DNA of 64,000 nt, taken from NCBI RefSeq assembly GCF_022662375.1, contig NZ_JAKNQL010000029.1, positions 1-64,000 of the forward strand, written 5' to 3'. How positions within the stretch are numbered: the first letter of the stretch is position 1; every line of letters starts with the position of its first letter. The notes beneath the pieces are model-generated. The model was not told the DNA's origin. It saw only the letters and a program-made list of their open reading frames with translations, and searched no databases. The translations under genes and the position numbers were made by a program. Below, one piece after another: positions 17,765 through 27,124 of this stretch. This DNA is from Pseudomonas sp. CROZ-RG-20F-R04-15. Lineage in GTDB: Bacteria; Pseudomonadota; Gammaproteobacteria; Pseudomonadales; Pseudomonadaceae.

Positions 17765-17930
17765 GGCTACCCCCTCACCCCAGCCCTCTCCCCCAAGGGG
17801 CGAGGGGGAAGGGAGCAGATCTTCATGCTTTTCAAAGTCTGAGTTCGACTCGGAATTTCAGGTCGGCGTACTTCGCACAAACACCTCGATCAGTCCCCTC
17901 TCCCTCCGGGAGAGGGCTAGGGTGAGGGCT
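17765..17930. repeat. Intergenic repeat, copy 2 with a divergent neighbour unit
   Basis: Two units lie in this 315-bp gap. One at about 17768-17812 has CCCTCTCCCCCAAGGGG and GAGGGGGAAGGG. The second at about 17860-17930 is closely related to the repeat at the left end of the window, including its flanks. The remaining sequence up to the antiporter gene shows nothing else I can name. Confidence 0.65.
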
Positions 17931-18072
17931 GCAATCTTCAGCCGAACCAAAATCCCGAACACGCCAGCGTAAAAACCTTTTTGACAGCATCACATTTCAA
18001 CAGGTTAGAATCGCTGGCACGCAGACTGCATGGTCAGTTTGTGCCCGTCTTTACGCTTCTGGAGTACTGCCT

Positions 18073-19815
18073 TTGAATGCGACGACCATCAACAGCCTGT
18101 TCTTGATCGGCGCGTTGCTGGTAGGCGCAAGCATTCTCGTCAGCTCACTCTCCTCCCGTCTCGGCATCCCGATTCTGGTCATTATTCTTGCGGTCGGCAT
18201 GGCCGCCGGGGTCGATGGCGGCGGGATCATTTTCGATAACTACCCGACGGCCTATCTGGTCGGCAACCTCGCGCTGGCGGTGATCCTCCTCGACGGCGGC
18301 TTGCGCACGCGGGTGTCGAGTTTCCGCGTGGCGTTATGGCCGGCACTGTCGCTGGCCACGGTTGGTGTATTGATCACCACCGGGCTGACCGGCATGGCCG
18401 CGGCCTGGCTGTTCGACCTTAATCTGATTCAAGGCCTGTTGATCGGCGCCATCGTTGGTTCGACCGACGCCGCGGCGGTGTTCTCGCTGCTCGGCGGCAA
18501 AGGCCTGAACGAACGGGTCACCGCCAGTCTGGAAATCGAATCCGGCAGCAACGACCCGATGGCGGTGTTTCTCACTGTCACTCTGATCGACATGCTCGCC
18601 AGCGGCCAGACCGGCCTGCACTGGAGCCTGTTGACGCACCTGATCCGCGAGTTCGGCATCGGTGGCGTGATCGGTCTCGGCGGTGGCTGGCTGATGCTGC
18701 AACTGGTCAATCGCATAAACCTCGCTGCCGGGCTGTATCCGATTCTGGTGATTGCCGGCGGTCTGGTGGTATTCGCCTTGACCAACGCCTTGCACGGCAG
18801 CGGTTTCCTCGCGGTTTATCTGTGCGGTCTGGTGATTGGTAACCGTCCGGTGCGCAGCCGTCACGGCATTTTGCACATGCTCGACGGCATGGCATGGCTG
18901 GCGCAGATCGGCATGTTCCTTGTGCTGGGTCTGCTGGTAACGCCACATGATTTGCTGCCGATCGCCCTGCCCGCTCTCGGTCTGGCACTGTGGATGATTC
19001 TGTTTGCGCGGCCGCTGTCGGTGATGGTCGGCCTGCTGCCGTTCAAGGCCTTCCATGGCCGCGAGAAAGCCTTTATTTCCTGGGTAGGCCTGCGCGGCGC
19101 GGTACCGATCATTCTCGCGGTGTTCCCGCTGATGGCCGGGCTGCCGAATGCGCAGCTGTACTTCAATCTCGCGTTCTTCATCGTGCTGGTGTCGCTGCTG
19201 GTGCAGGGCACGAGCCTGCCGTGGGTGGCCAAGCTGTTGAAGGTGACCGTACCGCCGGAGCCTGCGCCGATTTCTCGCGCGGCGCTGGAAGTCCACGTCA
19301 CCAGCGAGTGGGAATTGTTCGTTTACAAGCTCGGCGCGGAGAAATGGTGCATCGGTTCGCCCCTGCGCGAGCTGAAAATGCCCGAAGGCACACGTATCGC
19401 GGCCCTGTTTCGTGGCCAGCAACTGCTCCATCCGTCGGGTAGTACGGTGCTGGAAGTCGATGATTTGCTGTGCGTTATCGGCCATGAGCACAACCTCGGC
19501 GCCCTCGGAAAACTGTTCAGCCAGGCGCCGCAACGCGGTCTCGATCTGCGCTTCTTCGGCGACTTCGTGCTCGAAGGAGACGCCCAGCTTAAAGCGGTTG
19601 CGGCACTCTACGGGTTGCCGGCCGAGGGCATCGATCCAGACATGACCCTGGGCGCCTTCATCGCGCACAAAGTCGGCGGCGCACCGATCGTCGGTGACCA
19701 GGTGGAGTGGAACAACACCCACTGGACGGTTGCGGTCATGGACGGGAACAAGATCGGCAAAGTGGGCGTCAGATTCCCCGAAGGAAGTCGCCCGGGCCCC
19801 GGGCTCTTCCTCTAA
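18073..19815 (+). CDS. nhaP2: Potassium/proton antiporter NhaP2 (CvrA) family
   Basis: This inner-membrane CPA1-type exchanger should expel K+ in return for H+, aiding potassium and volume balance. The 580-residue product has about 12 membrane helices with the ion-site region GAIVGSTDAAAVFSLL and IESGSNDPMAVFLT. A cytoplasmic RCK-C/TrkA-C-like part starts near residue 400, and the C-terminal region is of CorC/HlyC type, as in NhaP2. The start is TTG at 18073, supported by GGAG 8 bases upstream. A mechanosensitive channel gene follows after 34 bases on the same strand, so an osmotic-stress pair is plausible. Confidence 0.9.
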   Translation: MNATTINSLFLIGALLVGASILVSSLSSRLGIPILVIILAVGMAAGVDGGGIIFDNYPTAYLVGNLALAVILLDGGLRTRVSSFRVALWPALSLATVGVLITTGLTGMAAAWLFDLNLIQGLLIGAIVGSTDAAAVFSLLGGKGLNERVTASLEIESGSNDPMAVFLTVTLIDMLASGQTGLHWSLLTHLIREFGIGGVIGLGGGWLMLQLVNRINLAAGLYPILVIAGGLVVFALTNALHGSGFLAVYLCGLVIGNRPVRSRHGILHMLDGMAWLAQIGMFLVLGLLVTPHDLLPIALPALGLALWMILFARPLSVMVGLLPFKAFHGREKAFISWVGLRGAVPIILAVFPLMAGLPNAQLYFNLAFFIVLVSLLVQGTSLPWVAKLLKVTVPPEPAPISRAALEVHVTSEWELFVYKLGAEKWCIGSPLRELKMPEGTRIAALFRGQQLLHPSGSTVLEVDDLLCVIGHEHNLGALGKLFSQAPQRGLDLRFFGDFVLEGDAQLKAVAALYGLPAEGIDPDMTLGAFIAHKVGGAPIVGDQVEWNNTHWTVAVMDGNKIGKVGVRFPEGSRPGPGLFL

Positions 19816-19849
19816 ACTGCGTCCACTCTCACTTGCTTGACCGGTCTCT

Positions 19850-22800
19850 ATGCCTACCCTGCGCTCCTTTTTTGCCGCGGCCCTGCTGGGCCTGAGTCTT
19901 ACTGTCGGCCCGCTGTACGCCGCCGAACCACCGTCCAGCGACGCCGTGCAGGCCAGCCTCGACAAACTGGCCGACAGCAAACTGCCGGATGCTGACAAAA
20001 AGACCCTGCAGACCGTCCTGCAGAACACGCTCAATCAGCTGAACAATCAGCGTGATTACGAGCAGAAGCTGATCGATCTCAAGCAGCAACTGGCGACGGC
20101 GCCCAAGCAGACCATTGAAAGCACCCGCGAACTGACCCGCCTCAAGGCTACGGCCGTGGTGCCGGTGGCCCAGCGCTTCCCCAAAGAGTCGATCCAGCAG
20201 TTGGAGCAGATCCTCACCGATCGCTCGACTCAGCAAAGTGACCTGCAAAAAGCCCTCGCCGACGCCAACAGCCTGATCATCACCGCGCAGACCCGCCCGG
20301 AGCGTGCTCAGGCAGAGATTTCCGCCAGCCAGACGCGCATCCAGCAGATCAACAACATCCTCAAGTCCGGCAAGGACGCGGGTAAAACCGTCACCGCCGA
20401 GCAGCGCGACCAGTTGAACGCCGAACTGGCGGCGCTGAATGCGCTGATCCCGCTGCGTCGTCAGGAGCTGGCCGGCAACAGCCAGTTGCAGGATCTGGGC
20501 AACGCTCAGCATGACCTGCTCTCGGAGAAGTCCGATCGCCTCGACCGCGAGATCCAGGAACTGCAAACCCTGATCAACCAGAAGCGTCTGGCGCAGTCAC
20601 AGGAAACCGTGACCCAGCAATCGATCGAAGCGCAGAAGGCCGGGAGCAGCAGTCTGCTGGCCATCGAAAGTACGGCGAACCTCAAGCTCTCCGACTACCT
20701 GCTGAAAAGCACTGACCGCCTCAATGAAGTCACCCAGCAGAACCTGCAGACCAAACAACAACTCGACAGCCTGACCCAAAGCGATTCCGCGCTGGACGAG
20801 CAGATCAGCGTGCTCAAGGGCAGCCTGCTGCTGTCGAAGATTCTCTATAAACAGAAACAAGCCCTGCCGCGCCTTAAGGTCGACCGCGATCTGGCGGATC
20901 AGATCGCCGACATTCGCCTGTGGCAATTCGACGTCAGCCAGCAGCGTGAGCAACTGAGTAATCCGGCCGCCTATGTCGACAACCTGCTGGCCACGCAGCC
21001 GCCGGAGCAGGTCACCCCGCAGTTACGCAAAAACCTGCTGGATCTGGCCAACACCCGCGCCGATCTGCTGGAGCGGTTGAACCGCGAACTGAGCGCCATG
21101 CTCAACGAGTCGATCACCCTGCAACTCAACCAGAAACAATTGCTGAGCACCGCGCAAAGCCTGCGCGCGACCCTCGATGAGCAGATGTTCTGGATCCCCA
21201 GCAACAAGCCGCTGGACCTGGAATGGATGCGCAATGTGCCGGAGCGCCTGAAGCGTCAGGTCGACACCCTGCCGTGGGCCTCCAGCCTAAGTGAGCTGAC
21301 CGACGGCCTGATCCAGCGTCCGTTGCTGTTTCTCCCGCTGGCGCTGTTGATCGGCGCGCTGTTATGGCGGCGCAAGAGTCTGTACGGCAGGCTGAACAAG
21401 GTTCACCAGGACATCGGTCACTTCAAGCGTGACAGCCAGTGGCACACGCCGCAGGCGATTCTGATCAATATTCTGCTCGCGATGCCGGTCGCGTTGGGCC
21501 TGGCCTTGTGCGGTCTGGCATTGCAGATCGACGCTCGCGGGCAGAACGCCAACATGGGCGCGGCGCTGCTGCAAATGGGTCAGGCGTGGCTGGTGTTCTA
21601 CACCGCTTACCGGATTCTGGCGCCGGGTGGCGTGGCGGAACTGCATTTCCGCTGGGAGAAGCCGCAGGTCGAATTCCTCCAGGGCTGGATCCGTCGTCTG
21701 GGTCTGGTGGTCATGGCGCTGGTGACTATTGTCGCCGTGGCCGAACTGCAACCGGCAGCATTGGCCGACGACGTGCTCGGCATGCCGGTGGTGCTGACCT
21801 GCTACGCCTTGATGGCGTGGCTGCTCAGCCGCCTGCTGATCAGCAGCCCGGCCCACGAGAACACCTCGCTGTTCCGCAAAGCCGTCGGCGTGATGTTCAC
21901 GTTGCTGCCGATCGCGCTGTTTGTCGCCGTGTGCTTCGGCTACTACTACACCGCACTGAAACTCAGCGACCGCCTGATCAACACGCTTTATCTGCTGATG
22001 TTCTGGCTGGTGATCGAAGCGACTTTCGTCCGTGGTCTGAGTGTTGCCGCGCGGCGTCTGGCCTACCAGCGCGCCCTGGCCAAACGGCAGGCGGCGAAAG
22101 AGGCCGGCGACGGTGAAGCGGTGATCGAAGAGCCGACCCTGGACATCGAAAAGGTCAACGAACAGTCCCTGCGCCTGATTCGTCTGGCTTTGCTCGGCGG
22201 TTTCATCGCCGCGCTGTACTGGGTCTGGTCGGACCTGATTTCGGTGTTCTCGTACCTCGACAACATCACCCTCTACGAATACACCAGCGGCACCGGCGCC
22301 AACATGAGCATGGTGCCGATCAGCATCGGCGACATGCTCGGCGCGCTGATCATCATCGGCATCACCTTCGCCCTCGCGCGCAACTTGCCGGGCCTGCTCG
22401 AAGTATTCGTGCTGTCCAAACTCAATCTCGCCCAGGGCAGTGCCTACGCAACCACGACGTTGCTGTCGTACGTGATCGCCGGCGTCGGTTTCGTCTCGAC
22501 CCTGTCGACCCTCGGTGTCAGCTGGGACAAGTTGCAATGGCTAGTGGCGGCGCTGTCGGTCGGCCTCGGTTTCGGTATGCAGGAGATTTTTGCGAACTTC
22601 ATCTCCGGCATCATGATCCTCTTCGAACGCCCGGTGCGGATCGGTGACACCATCACCATCGGCAACCTGTCGGGCACGGTGAGCAAGATCCGCATCCGCG
22701 CCACGACCATCACCGACTTCGACCGCAAGGACATAATTGTCCCGAACAAGACCTTCATCACCGGGCAATTGATCAACTGGTCGCTGACCGACACCATCAC

Positions 22801-23203
22801 CCGCGTCACGCTGAAACTCGGCGTCGACTACGGTTCGGATCTGGATCTGGTCAAGGAACTGCTGCTCAAGGCTGCCCGGGAAAACCCGCGCGTGCTCAAA
22901 GAGCCTGAGCCACACGTGTACTTCCTCAACTTCGGCGAAAGCACCCTCGACCACGAGTTGCGCATGCACGTGCGCGACCTCGGTGACCGTAACCCCGTGC
23001 TCGATGAGGTCAACCGCTTCATCAACCGCGAGTTCAAGAAGCAGCACATCAACATCTCGTTCCGCCAGATGGAGGTTTACCTGAAGAACCTCCAGGGCCA
23101 GGAATACAAGATGGTGCCGATCGAACCGGAAACGAAAACCATCGTGCCGGTCGCCGACGATCAGAAACCGCTGCAAGAGCCGCCGCCGGCCAAACTCGAC
23201 TAA
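19850..23203 (+). CDS. mscK: Large mechanosensitive channel, MscK (KefA) family
   Basis: The product gates an inner-membrane pore in response to membrane tension. At 1117 residues it belongs to the large MscK/MscM class. It has a signal peptide (about residues 1-23), a long periplasmic region of helical and coiled-coil segments to about residue 480, and a set of membrane helices from about 490 to 800. The MscS core follows, with GLGFGMQEIFANFISGIMILFERP and the beta domain (IRIGDTITIGNLSGTV). A proline-rich tail ends the protein. It lies just behind the K+/H+ antiporter gene, which suits a joint role in osmotic adaptation. Confidence 0.93.
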   Translation: MPTLRSFFAAALLGLSLTVGPLYAAEPPSSDAVQASLDKLADSKLPDADKKTLQTVLQNTLNQLNNQRDYEQKLIDLKQQLATAPKQTIESTRELTRLKATAVVPVAQRFPKESIQQLEQILTDRSTQQSDLQKALADANSLIITAQTRPERAQAEISASQTRIQQINNILKSGKDAGKTVTAEQRDQLNAELAALNALIPLRRQELAGNSQLQDLGNAQHDLLSEKSDRLDREIQELQTLINQKRLAQSQETVTQQSIEAQKAGSSSLLAIESTANLKLSDYLLKSTDRLNEVTQQNLQTKQQLDSLTQSDSALDEQISVLKGSLLLSKILYKQKQALPRLKVDRDLADQIADIRLWQFDVSQQREQLSNPAAYVDNLLATQPPEQVTPQLRKNLLDLANTRADLLERLNRELSAMLNESITLQLNQKQLLSTAQSLRATLDEQMFWIPSNKPLDLEWMRNVPERLKRQVDTLPWASSLSELTDGLIQRPLLFLPLALLIGALLWRRKSLYGRLNKVHQDIGHFKRDSQWHTPQAILINILLAMPVALGLALCGLALQIDARGQNANMGAALLQMGQAWLVFYTAYRILAPGGVAELHFRWEKPQVEFLQGWIRRLGLVVMALVTIVAVAELQPAALADDVLGMPVVLTCYALMAWLLSRLLISSPAHENTSLFRKAVGVMFTLLPIALFVAVCFGYYYTALKLSDRLINTLYLLMFWLVIEATFVRGLSVAARRLAYQRALAKRQAAKEAGDGEAVIEEPTLDIEKVNEQSLRLIRLALLGGFIAALYWVWSDLISVFSYLDNITLYEYTSGTGANMSMVPISIGDMLGALIIIGITFALARNLPGLLEVFVLSKLNLAQGSAYATTTLLSYVIAGVGFVSTLSTLGVSWDKLQWLVAALSVGLGFGMQEIFANFISGIMILFERPVRIGDTITIGNLSGTVSKIRIRATTITDFDRKDIIVPNKTFITGQLINWSLTDTITRVTLKLGVDYGSDLDLVKELLLKAARENPRVLKEPEPHVYFLNFGESTLDHELRMHVRDLGDRNPVLDEVNRFINREFKKQHINISFRQMEVYLKNLQGQEYKMVPIEPETKTIVPVADDQKPLQEPPPAKLD

Positions 23204-23214
23204 CCGGTCTATTC

Positions 23215-23242
23215 CCAGCAGAATGCTCGGACATTCTGCTGG
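23215..23242 (+). promoter_or_regulatory. Hairpin overlapping the selO ribosome site
   Basis: CCAGCAGAATG (23215-23225) and CATTCTGCTGG (23232-23242) form a perfect 11-bp stem with a 6-base loop. The last two G of the right arm are the first two bases of the GGAG that serves the selO TTG start. It has no T tail, so it is a weak terminator candidate for mscK and could limit translation of selO. Confidence 0.5.
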
Positions 23243-23251
23243 AGCCGGCCC

Positions 23252-24715
23252 TTGAAAGCCCTCGACGAACTGACCTTCGACAATCGCTTCGCCCGCCTGG
23301 GCGATGCGTTCTCCGCCCACGTGCTGCCCGAGCCGATCGACAATCCGCGTCTGGTCGTCGCCAGCCCGGCGGCGCTGGCCTTACTGGATCTCGACCCGGC
23401 GACCGCCGAAACCAACGAATTTGCCGAACTGTTTGGCGGCCACAAGCTGTGGGCCGATGCCGAGCCGCGGGCGATGGTCTATTCCGGGCATCAGTTCGGC
23501 GGTTACACGCCGCAACTCGGCGATGGTCGCGGGCTGCTGCTGGGCGAGGTGTACAACGCAGCCGGCGAGCATTGGGACCTGCACCTCAAGGGCGCCGGGC
23601 AAACGCCGTTTTCGCGCATGGGTGACGGCCGTGCGGTACTCCGTTCGTCGATCCGTGAGTTTCTTGCTTCCGAGGCGCTCTACGCGCTGAACATCCCTTC
23701 ATCGCGCGCGGCGTGCGTGATCGGTTCCGACACCCCGGTCTGGCGTGAAAAACAGGAACGTGCGGCGATGGTGTTACGCCTGGCGCCGAGCCACATCCGC
23801 TTCGGCCACTTCGAATACTTCTATTACACCAAGCGTCCCGAGCAGCAAAAGCAGCTCGGCGAACACGTATTGGCGATGCACTTTCCCGAATGTCTGGAAC
23901 AGCCGGAACCGTATCTGGCGATGTTCCGCGAAATCGTCGAACGCAACGCCGAACTGATCGCCAAGTGGCAGGCCTACGGCTTCTGCCACGGCGTGATGAA
24001 CACCGACAACATGTCGATCCTCGGAATCACCTTCGACTTCGGCCCGTTCGCTTTTCTCGACGATTTCGACGCCAACTTCATCTGCAACCACTCCGATGAT
24101 CAAGGGCGCTACTCGTTCAGCAATCAGGTGCCGGTCGGCCAGTGGAACCTCAGTGCATTGGCTCAAGCGTTGACGCCGTTCATCAGCGTTGAAGCCCTGC
24201 GCGAAACCCTCGGCTTATACCTGCCGCTGTTTCAGGCGCACTACCTCGACCTGATGCGCCGCCGCCTCGGTTTCACCACGGCCGAGGACGATGACCAGAA
24301 GCTGCTGGAAGACCTGTTGCAACTGATGCAGAACAGCGGCGTCGATTACACGCTGTTCTTCCGCCGACTCGGTGAAGAATGCGCCGAACAGGCCATCGCC
24401 CATTTGCGCGACGACTTCGTCGACATCAAGGGTTTCGACGCCTGGGGCGAACGCTATGTCGCCCGGGTTGCCCGCGATGGCGATGCTGATCAAACGCAGC
24501 GCCAAGCGCGGATGCATGCGGTCAATCCGCTATACATCCTGCGCAATTACCTAGCGCAAAAAGCCATCGATGCGGCTGAGCAAGGGGATTACTCAGAAGT
24601 ACGCCGGCTGCACGCGGTGCTGAGCAAACCGTTTGAAGAGCAGCCGGGGATGGACGGTTATGCCGAGCGGCCGCCGGAGTGGGGCAAGCATTTGGAGATC
24701 AGTTGTTCTTCCTGA
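23252..24715 (+). CDS. selO: Protein adenylyltransferase SelO (YdiU)
   Basis: SelO is a pseudokinase-fold enzyme that transfers AMP to hydroxyl side chains of target proteins, linked to redox stress. The 487-residue product has the family blocks YSGHQFGGYTPQLGDGRG, LKGAGQTPFSRMGDGRAVLR and the catalytic HGVMNTDNMSILGITFDFGP. Its end, ISCSS, carries the cysteine that replaces selenocysteine in animal SelO. The start is TTG at 23252 with GGAG 7 bases upstream. It is convergent with an antitoxin-like gene whose stop lies only 6 bases away. Confidence 0.95.
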   Translation: MKALDELTFDNRFARLGDAFSAHVLPEPIDNPRLVVASPAALALLDLDPATAETNEFAELFGGHKLWADAEPRAMVYSGHQFGGYTPQLGDGRGLLLGEVYNAAGEHWDLHLKGAGQTPFSRMGDGRAVLRSSIREFLASEALYALNIPSSRAACVIGSDTPVWREKQERAAMVLRLAPSHIRFGHFEYFYYTKRPEQQKQLGEHVLAMHFPECLEQPEPYLAMFREIVERNAELIAKWQAYGFCHGVMNTDNMSILGITFDFGPFAFLDDFDANFICNHSDDQGRYSFSNQVPVGQWNLSALAQALTPFISVEALRETLGLYLPLFQAHYLDLMRRRLGFTTAEDDDQKLLEDLLQLMQNSGVDYTLFFRRLGEECAEQAIAHLRDDFVDIKGFDAWGERYVARVARDGDADQTQRQARMHAVNPLYILRNYLAQKAIDAAEQGDYSEVRRLHAVLSKPFEEQPGMDGYAERPPEWGKHLEISCSS

Positions 24716-24721
24716 GTAAGG

Positions 24722-25243
24722 TCAGGTAAACACGTCGATCGGCACATTGAAACGTTCGGCCAACCAGCGAATTTGGCGCAAGTTGAGCTTGCGCTTGCCG
24801 CTCAAAATCTCCGAGACAACCGATTGAGTACCAACACCTGGTAAATCGCTCTGGGTCAGGCCGTGCTCACGCATCATGTAACCGAGAACCTCTTCGCCAC
24901 TTGCCTGAGCCATGGGGTGATTGGTGTGATCCCATTCTTCGATCCAGTCACCGATGATGTCGACCAAGCTCATCAACGGGTGCGACTCATCATCGCCGGT
25001 AATTTCCAGCAGTTCGTCGACTGCCAATACCAAGGCATCGTAGTCGTCTTCGTTTTCTGGCCGATGCAGCGAGCGAGGAAAGATACCCGGACTTTGGTCC
25101 GCACCGGAACCAAAGCAAACACTTTCAAAGCCAACAGACTCCCCAGTGAGCGAACAACTCGTCCGGGCATTTAAGGTTTTTAGATATTCAGAGCCCTTCA
25201 AAAACTCCGAGAGTGGAAGGCGTTTAACTGTCTTGGCGGTCAT
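24722..25243 (-). CDS. Orphan HigA-like HTH antitoxin with N-terminal extension
   Basis: The C-terminal two thirds (from about residue 60: YDALVLAVDELLEI, then EEVLGYMMREHGLTQSDLPG, SVVSEILSGKRKLNLRQIR) match HigA-type antitoxins with an Xre helix-turn-helix. The first 55-60 residues (MTAKTVKRLPLSEFLKGSEY...) are not part of the usual HigA fold and I do not recognise them. The start is uncertain: ATG at 25243 is chosen, TTG at 25273 is open in frame, and neither has a strong ribosome site. No toxin gene is adjacent on either side (selO is convergent, trxC divergent), so this may be a solitary regulator or the remnant of a pair. Confidence 0.7.
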   Translation of the reverse strand: MTAKTVKRLPLSEFLKGSEYLKTLNARTSCSLTGESVGFESVCFGSGADQSPGIFPRSLHRPENEDDYDALVLAVDELLEITGDDESHPLMSLVDIIGDWIEEWDHTNHPMAQASGEEVLGYMMREHGLTQSDLPGVGTQSVVSEILSGKRKLNLRQIRWLAERFNVPIDVFT

Positions 25244-25431
25244 AGGAATGGTATTTCGCTCACGTCTGCACAAGATGACCGATTAGATAAAATACAGATA
25301 GTCAGCCTCCGCGCAGACGTGCGTAGGCCCTTTCCTCAACTGAGGAAGGTAATGACCTACAGATCAATTCCTTGATAATCGCGACTTTGCCTCCAGATCA
25401 GTCTCATAGACTTCCTGCCTGAGAACCCATC

Positions 25432-25866
25432 ATGTCCGAACCACTCCTCATCCCCTGCCCCTCCTGCAACGGCCTGAACCGCATCCCCGCCGAGCGCCTC
25501 GCCGACCAGCCCAAGTGCGGACGCTGCAAATCCGCCGTGCTGTTGAGCAAACCGTTCGAACTCAAGCAAGGTGATTACGTCAGCCAGATCAAAGGAGATC
25601 TGCCGTTGCTGGTGGATGTCTGGGCGCAGTGGTGTGGGCCGTGCAAGTCGTTTGCTCCGGTGTTCGAGCAGGCGGCGGCGCAGTTGGCGGGGAGATGCCG
25701 CTTGGCCAAGCTTGATAGCGAGGCGAATCAGCAGTTGTCGGCGCAGTTGGGGATTCGTTCGATTCCGAGTTTGATTCTGTTCAAGAACGGCAAAGAGGTG
25801 GCGCGGCAGAGTGGCGCGTTTCCGTTGCCGCAGTTGATGGCGTGGCTGCGTAGCCAAGGTATCTGA
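25432..25866 (+). CDS. trxC: Thioredoxin 2 (TrxC)
   Basis: TrxC is a zinc-containing cytosolic disulfide reductase. The 144-residue product has the N-terminal zinc site with two CxxC pairs (CPSC near residue 9, CGRC near 30) and then a thioredoxin fold with the active site WAQWCGPCKS around residues 63-72, plus the cis-proline region IRSIPSLILF. The architecture and length fit E. coli TrxC (139). It is divergent from the HigA-like gene; the 158-bp gap between them contains a short dyad, TTCCTCA-AC-TGAGGAA, near 25334-25349. Confidence 0.95.
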   Translation: MSEPLLIPCPSCNGLNRIPAERLADQPKCGRCKSAVLLSKPFELKQGDYVSQIKGDLPLLVDVWAQWCGPCKSFAPVFEQAAAQLAGRCRLAKLDSEANQQLSAQLGIRSIPSLILFKNGKEVARQSGAFPLPQLMAWLRSQGI

Positions 25867-25883
25867 CACACCAGAGGATCCAA

Positions 25884-25972
25884 TGTGGGAGCGAGCCTGC
25901 TCGCGAAGGCGTCCGGTCAGTCAATTCAGATGTTGAATGTACCGGCCTCTTCGCGAGCAGGCTCGCTCCCAC
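25884..25972. repeat. REP doublet (BIME), copy 3
   Basis: This inverted REP pair lies between convergent trxC and the parA-like gene. Its spacer ends in TGTTGAATGTACCGGCCTCT, nearly the same as the spacers at 10332 and 41107, so the doublet seems to spread as a unit. Confidence 0.95.
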
Positions 25973-25997
25973 AGGTAGGTGGATGCAATCCGGGAGA

Positions 25998-26768
25998 TCA
26001 GTGATCTTCGAGCAAGTTATGCAGTTCGACGAACTGCTGGGTCAGCTTGTGTCGCGGGTCGAGGTGGATCAGCGGCATGCTGGCCTGGTGCGATTCGCGC
26101 ATGCGCACTGAACTGCTCAGGTACACCGGCAGTACCGGCAAACCTTCAGCAATCAACTCATCAAGAATCTGCTGTGGCAGGCTCGCCCGGGCCTGAAACT
26201 GATTGACCACGATGCCTTCGACTTCCAGACCTTCGTTGTGGTCGTCCTTCAATTCTTCGATTTCCGCGATCAGGCCGTACAGAGCCTGACGGGAGAAGCT
26301 GTCGCAATCGAAGGGAATCAGCACACGATCAGCGGCAATCAGCGCCGAAACCGCATAGAAATTCAGCGCCGGTGGCGTATCAAGGTAGATCCGGTCGTAA
26401 TCTTCGGACAGTTCATCCAGCAACTTACGCAGCTTGTTGATCTTGTGCTTGGCCTCAAGCTTGGGCTGCAAGTCGGCCAGTTCGGCGGTGGCCGTAATGA
26501 TGTGAAGGTTGTCGAACGGGGTTTCGTAAATGTCCGCCTGATTCTTCTTCGAGAACGGCCCCGAGGACAGTGTCTGCTTGAAGAAGTCGGCAATACCCAT
26601 CGGGATGTCGTTGCCGGTGAGCCCCGTCAGATATTGAGTGGAATTAGCCTGAGCATCGAGATCCACCAACAGCGTGCGATACCCCTCGCTGGCACTGACC
26701 GCTGCCAGATTGCAGGCAATGCTGGATTTGCCTACGCCACCTTTCTGATTGAACACCACGCGCCGCAT
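25998..26768 (-). CDS. Orphan ParA family ATPase
   Basis: The 256-residue product has the deviant Walker A of ParA/MinD ATPases at its very N-terminus (VVFNQKGGVGKSS), the switch region LLVDLDAQANSTQYL, and LDTPPALNFYAVSALIAADRVLIP, all as in chromosomal and plasmid partition ATPases. There is no N-terminal helix-turn-helix, so it resembles the short ParA type. No parB or centromere-like repeats are adjacent. I chose the ATG at 26768 because GGAGG lies upstream; the longer open frame would add about 98 unrelated residues. It diverges from the APE operon, so it could position some cell-surface or protein cargo; this is inference. Confidence 0.88.
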   Translation of the reverse strand: MRRVVFNQKGGVGKSSIACNLAAVSASEGYRTLLVDLDAQANSTQYLTGLTGNDIPMGIADFFKQTLSSGPFSKKNQADIYETPFDNLHIITATAELADLQPKLEAKHKINKLRKLLDELSEDYDRIYLDTPPALNFYAVSALIAADRVLIPFDCDSFSRQALYGLIAEIEELKDDHNEGLEVEGIVVNQFQARASLPQQILDELIAEGLPVLPVYLSSSVRMRESHQASMPLIHLDPRHKLTQQFVELHNLLEDH

Positions 26769-26976
26769 GACCAAACCTCCGTGTATCAAAGAATGACCGA
26801 GTGTAGATGCGCGCGACCTCGCTTCGCTACCTTCATGGACATGGACTACAGAGTCAGGTGCAAATATCTGCGGACAGATAGTGTGATAACCGCCGTCGAT
26901 CGGCGAGAAACCCGACAGACAAGCCGCTGCCGATCTGGATAATGGCCAAATGACAGTTTTCTTGCGAACCACTCGG

Positions 26977-26999
26977 TACATTTCGTTGCGCAAAATGTA
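26977..26999. promoter_or_regulatory. Inverted repeat in the intergenic region ahead of the APE operon
   Basis: TACATTT (26977-26983) and AAATGTA (26993-26999) are perfect inverse copies with a 9-base centre. They lie in the 356-bp gap between divergent parA and the first APE gene, which must hold the operon's promoter. I could not identify a convincing -10/-35 pair. The rest of the gap shows only short GC-rich dyads. Confidence 0.35.
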
Positions 27000-27124
27000 A
27001 CCAGCATTTGCTACACACTCGTCGCACCGGGATAATGCGCGCCACTCGGCGCCCAGCGCCACGCCAAGCCTGCTGCGGGTCTGGCCACTAAACGCGTCAA
27101 CGAAAGCCCGCAGGGGCGGGATGA

